Positions 33,620 to 36,741 of a stretch of 36,741 nt of DNA are shown piece by piece. The DNA comes from Acidobacteriota bacterium (GTDB lineage Bacteria; Acidobacteriota; Vicinamibacteria; Marinacidobacterales; Marinacidobacteraceae). The translations under genes were made by a program, and so were the position numbers. The stretch covers positions 1 to 36,741 of the forward strand of contig JAPPGX010000151.1 in NCBI GenBank assembly GCA_028877265.1. Direction: 5' to 3'. A model generated the notes under the pieces. That model was not told where the DNA came from. It saw only the letters and a list, made by a program, of their open reading frames with translations, and made no database searches. How positions within the stretch are numbered: the first letter of the stretch is position 1; every line of letters starts with the position of its first letter.

Positions 33620-35059
33620 ATGCGTATTCCCCGTTTGCCGCTCGTCCTGTTGCTTGCCGCGCTCCTGGCGCCCGCCGCCTCCCTCGCCCAGGAAACAGAC
33701 GCTGACGCCGTCATCACGCAGTTCCTGAACGCCCAGCGCACCGACTTCGAGGAGGTCGCGCTCCGCATCTGGGACTGGGCGGAGGTCGGCTACCAGGAGG
33801 AGAAGAGCTCCGGTCTGCTCCAGGAGCAACTCACCGCGGGCGGACTCTCCGTTGAGGCCGGAGTTGCCGGAATGCCGACCGGATTCATCGCGGAGTGGGG
33901 CTCGGACGGACCGGTGATCGGGATCCTCGCCGAGTTCGACGCCCTGCCGGGCGTGAGTCAGGCAGCGGTTCCGGAACCGATGGAACGGGAAGGCGTCGGC
34001 GCCGGGCACGCCTGCGGGCACCACCTGTTCGGGACCGCGTCGGTGGCCGCCGGGCTGGCAATCAAGGACTGGCTCGAAAGGTCGGGTTCACCGGGACGGA
34101 TTCGGGTCTACGGCACGCCGGCCGAAGAGGGCGGTGCCGGCAAGGTGTACATGGTGCGGGACGGCCTTTTCTCCGACGTGGACGCCGTGCTCGCCTGGCA
34201 CCCCGGGGACCGGAACGACGCGAGCCCCGGGGACTCGCTCGCCAACCTGTCCGCCAAGTTCCGCTTCCGCGGCTTGTCGGCGCACGCCGCGGGCGCTCCG
34301 GAACAGGGACGGTCGGCGCTCGACGGGGTCGAGGCCATGAACTTCATGGTGAACCTGATGCGCGAGCACGTCCACGAGCGGAGCCGGATCCACTACGTGA
34401 TCACCCGGGGCGGCGAGGCGCCGAACGTGGTGCCCAACTTCGCCGAGGTCTACTACTACAACCGGCACCCCGCAGTGGAGACGGCCCGCGCCAACTGGGA
34501 GCGGATCCTGAAGATCGCCGACGCCGCGGCGCTCGGGACCGGCACCACGGTCGAGCACGAGATCATCCACGGGCTCTACAACCTGCTCCCCAACGAGCAC
34601 ATCGGCCGGCTGCTCTACGAGAACATGAAGGCGATCGGCGGTTTCGCCTATACCGAGGAAGAACGGGCCTTTGCCGAGGAGATCCAGAAGCACCTGCTAC
34701 AGCCGCGCCCCATCGGTTCCCAGGAGGAAGTCATGGAGTGGCGGAGGACGCCGGCGGGAGGCTCCACCGACGTGGCCGACGTGAGCTGGGTGGTGCCGAC
34801 CGCGCAGTTCCGGACCGCCACCTGGGTGCCCGGGACCCCGGCGCACAGCTGGATGGCAGTGGCCTGCGGCGGGACGAGCATCGGACTCAAGGGCATGCAC
34901 CTCGCGGCGCAGGTGCTCGCACGCACCGGGGCCGACCTTTTCCAGGATCCTTCCCACCTGACCGCCGCGCTCGCCGAGCTGAACGCCGCGCGCGGGCCGG
35001 ACTTCGTGTACGAGCCCCTGCTGGGCGACCGGCCGCCGCCGCTGGACTACCGGCGGTAG
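33620..35059 (+). CDS. secreted M20-family amidohydrolase, AbgB-like
   Basis: A 479-residue metallo-amidohydrolase of the M20 family, closest in pattern to AbgB (p-aminobenzoyl-glutamate hydrolase subunit B) and indole-acetyl-amino-acid hydrolases. A signal peptide (residues 1-25, LLLAALLAPAASLAQE) precedes the catalytic domain, unlike cytoplasmic AbgB. The metal site includes GHACGHH at residues 129-135, the catalytic Glu pair in GTPAEEGGAGKVYMV, and the late His of IGLKGMHLAAQV. The dimerisation domain insert starts at about 215 (KFRFRGLSAHAAGAPEQGR). It should cleave N-acyl amino acids or aminoacyl amides in the periplasm. ATG 33620 or the adjacent GTG 33617 both fit GGAGG at 33605-33609. 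Confidence 0.91.
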   Translation: MRIPRLPLVLLLAALLAPAASLAQETDADAVITQFLNAQRTDFEEVALRIWDWAEVGYQEEKSSGLLQEQLTAGGLSVEAGVAGMPTGFIAEWGSDGPVIGILAEFDALPGVSQAAVPEPMEREGVGAGHACGHHLFGTASVAAGLAIKDWLERSGSPGRIRVYGTPAEEGGAGKVYMVRDGLFSDVDAVLAWHPGDRNDASPGDSLANLSAKFRFRGLSAHAAGAPEQGRSALDGVEAMNFMVNLMREHVHERSRIHYVITRGGEAPNVVPNFAEVYYYNRHPAVETARANWERILKIADAAALGTGTTVEHEIIHGLYNLLPNEHIGRLLYENMKAIGGFAYTEEERAFAEEIQKHLLQPRPIGSQEEVMEWRRTPAGGSTDVADVSWVVPTAQFRTATWVPGTPAHSWMAVACGGTSIGLKGMHLAAQVLARTGADLFQDPSHLTAALAELNAARGPDFVYEPLLGDRPPPLDYRR

Positions 35060-35098
35060 ACCGCCCCCCCGCGGTGCTGTCTCGTTCCCTCGCGGGGA

Positions 35099-35121
35099 GC
35101 GGTGCCGGTCTGAAGGGCCCC
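35099..35121. repeat. dispersed palindromic repeat, copy 4 (broken right arm)
   Basis: GCGGTGCCGGTCTGAAGGGC then CCC. The left half is identical to copy 2, but after GAAG the right arm has diverged, so the hairpin is lost. It lies between the M20 and CapA-like genes. Confidence 0.7.
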
Positions 35122-35191
35122 ACGACGAGGACTGCCCGGCGGTCCCATCGCCTATCTGCCATACTCGCAAGTTCCGCGGAGGACCCTGTCC

Positions 35192-36580
35192 ATGGCCAAC
35201 CAGACACGAAAGTCCCGACTTCTCCCCGCCCTCGTCGCCGGCGCCCTGACCGCCGGGCTCGCCGCCGAGACGGTCGCCCAGGATCGCCTCACCATGGCGC
35301 TGACGGGCGATTCGATCATCACCCGCAAGCTGAGCGTGTACGAGGAGCCGGAGTTCCTCCAGATGATCGATCTCCTGCGGGGCGCCGACCTGGCGTTCAC
35401 CAACGTGGAGGTCCTCTTCCACGACTGGGAGTCCTATCCCATGAGTTCGAGCGGCGGGACCTACATGCGCGCCCAGCCGGAGCTCGTGCAGGAGTTCGTG
35501 TGGGCCGGAATCGACATCGGCTCGCTGGCCAACAACCACTCCGGGGACTACGGGCCGCCGGCGATGCTCCTCACCGAGAAGTACATCCGGGAAGCCGGCA
35601 TCGTCGCCGCGGGGATCGGACGCAGCCTCGCCGAGGCCCGCGAAGCAAAGTTCATCGAGACGAAGGACGGCCGGGTCGCCGTGATCTCCCTGGCCTCCAC
35701 ATATCCCAACCATTCCGTGGCCGGAAAGTCACGCGACGACATCCCCGCGCGTCCGGGCCTGAATCCCCTCCGCTTCCGCACCACCTACGAGGTCACCAGG
35801 GAGCAGCTCGAAGGCGTCCGCGCCACCATGCGTGACCTCAAGATGAACCCGCCCGCCTCGGGGGACACCCTGAACTTCCTGCGCAACCGGTTCGAGCTCG
35901 CGGACGCGCCCGGCGTCCGCACGGAGCCGCACCCCGAGGACATGGCGGAGATCGCCATGATCGTCAGCAACGCCCGCCGGCAGGCCGACCACGTGATGGT
36001 GACGATTCACGCTCACGAGGGCGCCCCGGGCCCCAACAGCCGCATGGAACCCGCCCAGTTCCTGGTCACCTTCGCCCGCGCGATGGTGGATGCCGGCGCC
36101 TCGGTCTTCGTGGGACACGGGCCGCACGCGCTACGCGCCATCGAGATCTACAAGGGCGCGCCGATCCTCTACAGCCTCGGCGACTTCATCTTCCAGAACG
36201 AGACGCTCCAGCGGCTGCCGTACGAGAACTACTACCGGCTCGGGCTCGGCGAGAGCGACGGCCTCGCGGACTTCAACGAGGCCCGCTACAACAACGACAC
36301 GACCGGGTTCCCCGCCATCCCCGAGATCTGGGAGGCGGTCATCGCCGTACCCGAGTGGAGCGGACAGCAACTGGTCGAGTTGACGCTCCACCCGATCACG
36401 CTCGGGTTCGGACAGCCGCGCCACGTCCGCGGCCGCCCGATGTTCGCCGAGGGCGAACTTGCCGACAAGATCCTGCAGGACCTGGTGCGGCTCTCGGAGC
36501 CCTACGGCACGCAGTTCGACATCGAGGACGGCGTTGCGCGCGTGGTGCTGCCGATGGAAACCACCGACGAGCAGCAGTAG
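35192..36580 (+). CDS. secreted CapA-family protein (metallophosphoesterase-like)
   Basis: A 462-residue exported protein of the CapA (poly-gamma-glutamate synthesis/PgsA) family, which has a calcineurin-like metallophosphoesterase fold. The signal peptide ends at about residue 30 (GLAAETVAQ). Conserved positions are Asp40 (ALTGDSII), Glu73 (FTNVEVLF), Asn114-Asn115-His116 (SLANNHSGDYG), His in VMVTIHAHEG and the VGHGPHALRAIEIYKG loop, followed by YSLGDFIFQNE. The family usually has HWG where this has HAH. There are no capB, capC or pgs genes nearby, so polyglutamate synthesis is not implied; a secreted phosphatase or amide hydrolase is equally likely. GGAGG precedes ATG 35192. The stop abuts a large inverted-repeat element. 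Confidence 0.9.
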   Translation: MANQTRKSRLLPALVAGALTAGLAAETVAQDRLTMALTGDSIITRKLSVYEEPEFLQMIDLLRGADLAFTNVEVLFHDWESYPMSSSGGTYMRAQPELVQEFVWAGIDIGSLANNHSGDYGPPAMLLTEKYIREAGIVAAGIGRSLAEAREAKFIETKDGRVAVISLASTYPNHSVAGKSRDDIPARPGLNPLRFRTTYEVTREQLEGVRATMRDLKMNPPASGDTLNFLRNRFELADAPGVRTEPHPEDMAEIAMIVSNARRQADHVMVTIHAHEGAPGPNSRMEPAQFLVTFARAMVDAGASVFVGHGPHALRAIEIYKGAPILYSLGDFIFQNETLQRLPYENYYRLGLGESDGLADFNEARYNNDTTGFPAIPEIWEAVIAVPEWSGQQLVELTLHPITLGFGQPRHVRGRPMFAEGELADKILQDLVRLSEPYGTQFDIEDGVARVVLPMETTDEQQ

Positions 36581-36671
36581 CCCGTGGAGGAAACGCCCCG
36601 CATCTCACCGACAACGCGAGACCGGCCCAGTCTCACGCAATCCAAGGGATTCGGGGCGTTTCCCCCACGGG
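36581..36671. repeat. long imperfect inverted repeat (24-base arms)
   Basis: The left arm at 36581-36604 (CCCGTGGAGGAAACGCCCCG then CATC) and the right arm at 36648-36671 match as reverse complements at 22 of 24 bases. The 43-base loop contains a smaller hairpin, GCGAGAC / GTCTCACGC. The left arm begins directly after the CapA-like stop codon. No open frame or transposase is associated with it. Confidence 0.85.
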
Positions 36672-36674
36672 CTA

Positions 36675-36711
36675 GCGGAGTGAATCGCTGCGCGATTCGC
36701 TCCGCGTTTTC
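36675..36711 (+). terminator. terminator-like hairpin, 14-base stem
   Basis: GCGGAGTGAATCGC and GCGATTCGCTCCGC pair over 14 bases (one G-T wobble) with the loop TGC, followed by GTTTTC. It could end the CapA-like transcript, but it is also part of a larger block of inverted repeats. Confidence 0.65.
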
Positions 36712-36713
36712 TC

Positions 36714-36738
36714 GTGGGGAGGGGACACCCCTCCCCAC
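36714..36738. repeat. perfect 11-base inverted repeat at the right edge
   Basis: GTGGGGAGGGG-ACA-CCCCTCCCCAC, three bases from the end of the window. It is the third consecutive inverted repeat after the last gene. Confidence 0.8.
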
Positions 36739-36741
36739 ACC

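Overview
This 36.7 kb window is GC-rich (about two thirds G+C by eye) bacterial DNA that is almost entirely coding. I assign 26 protein genes and see no tRNA, rRNA, CRISPR array, prophage, transposase or integrase. The gene content suggests Acidobacteriota or a relative such as Gemmatimonadota: an Oar-type TonB-dependent receptor with a carboxypeptidase-regulatory domain, a GWxTD/TPR protein, a sortilin-like BNR protein, an LVIVD surface protein and a bacterial indoleamine 2,3-dioxygenase. This is inference from family distribution; there is no marker gene. Both ends look like contig breaks: a 13-G run near base 63 and a nested inverted-repeat element at 36581-36741.

Layout. 208-3129 (+): a two-subunit sodium:solute symporter (DUF4212 plus VC_2705-type large subunit), then an SDR epimerase that seems to start on CTG. 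3158-5126 (-): a MaoC hydratase, then a compact set read from 5126 downward of ECF sigma factor, two-TM protein and YbjQ. 5205-7376 (+): a secreted Ig-like/LVIVD protein divergent from the sigma factor. 7387-11916: amino-acid metabolism genes in alternating orientation: indoleamine 2,3-dioxygenase (-), a small five-TM protein (+), a fold-type II PLP enzyme (-) and P5C dehydrogenase pruA (+). 12020-14373 (+): a secreted M28 peptidase and a TauD-like dioxygenase with a CTG start, followed by a clear terminator. 14617-17787 (+): an 11-Asp-box sortilin-like protein. 17876-23863 (-): secreted phosphodiesterase, HlyD adaptor, LolD/MacB-type ATPase and a glutamate-cysteine-ligase/CBS fusion, with no ABC permease. 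23882-31385 (+): apaG, a methyltransferase, a CinA/MoCF-domain protein, the GWxTD protein and the TonB-dependent receptor, closed by a strong terminator. 31546-33507 (-): two tandem paralogous outer-membrane barrel-like proteins of no family I recognise. 33620-36580 (+): a secreted AbgB-like M20 amidohydrolase and a secreted CapA-family protein.

Together the genes suggest a heterotroph living on peptides and amino acids: several exported hydrolases (M28, M20, phosphodiesterase, CapA-like), a TonB receptor, a Na+-driven carboxylate-type symporter, and oxidation of Trp, Ser/Thr and Pro/Glu-semialdehyde. A dispersed palindromic repeat with core GCCGGTCTGAAGACCGGC occurs in four intergenic gaps. 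No gap reaches 300 bp; the largest are 14374-14616, 28042-28280 and 1-207. The best leads for something undescribed are the ligase-CBS fusion, the sigma/two-TM/YbjQ set, the tandem barrel pair, the structured right-end element and the two CTG starts.
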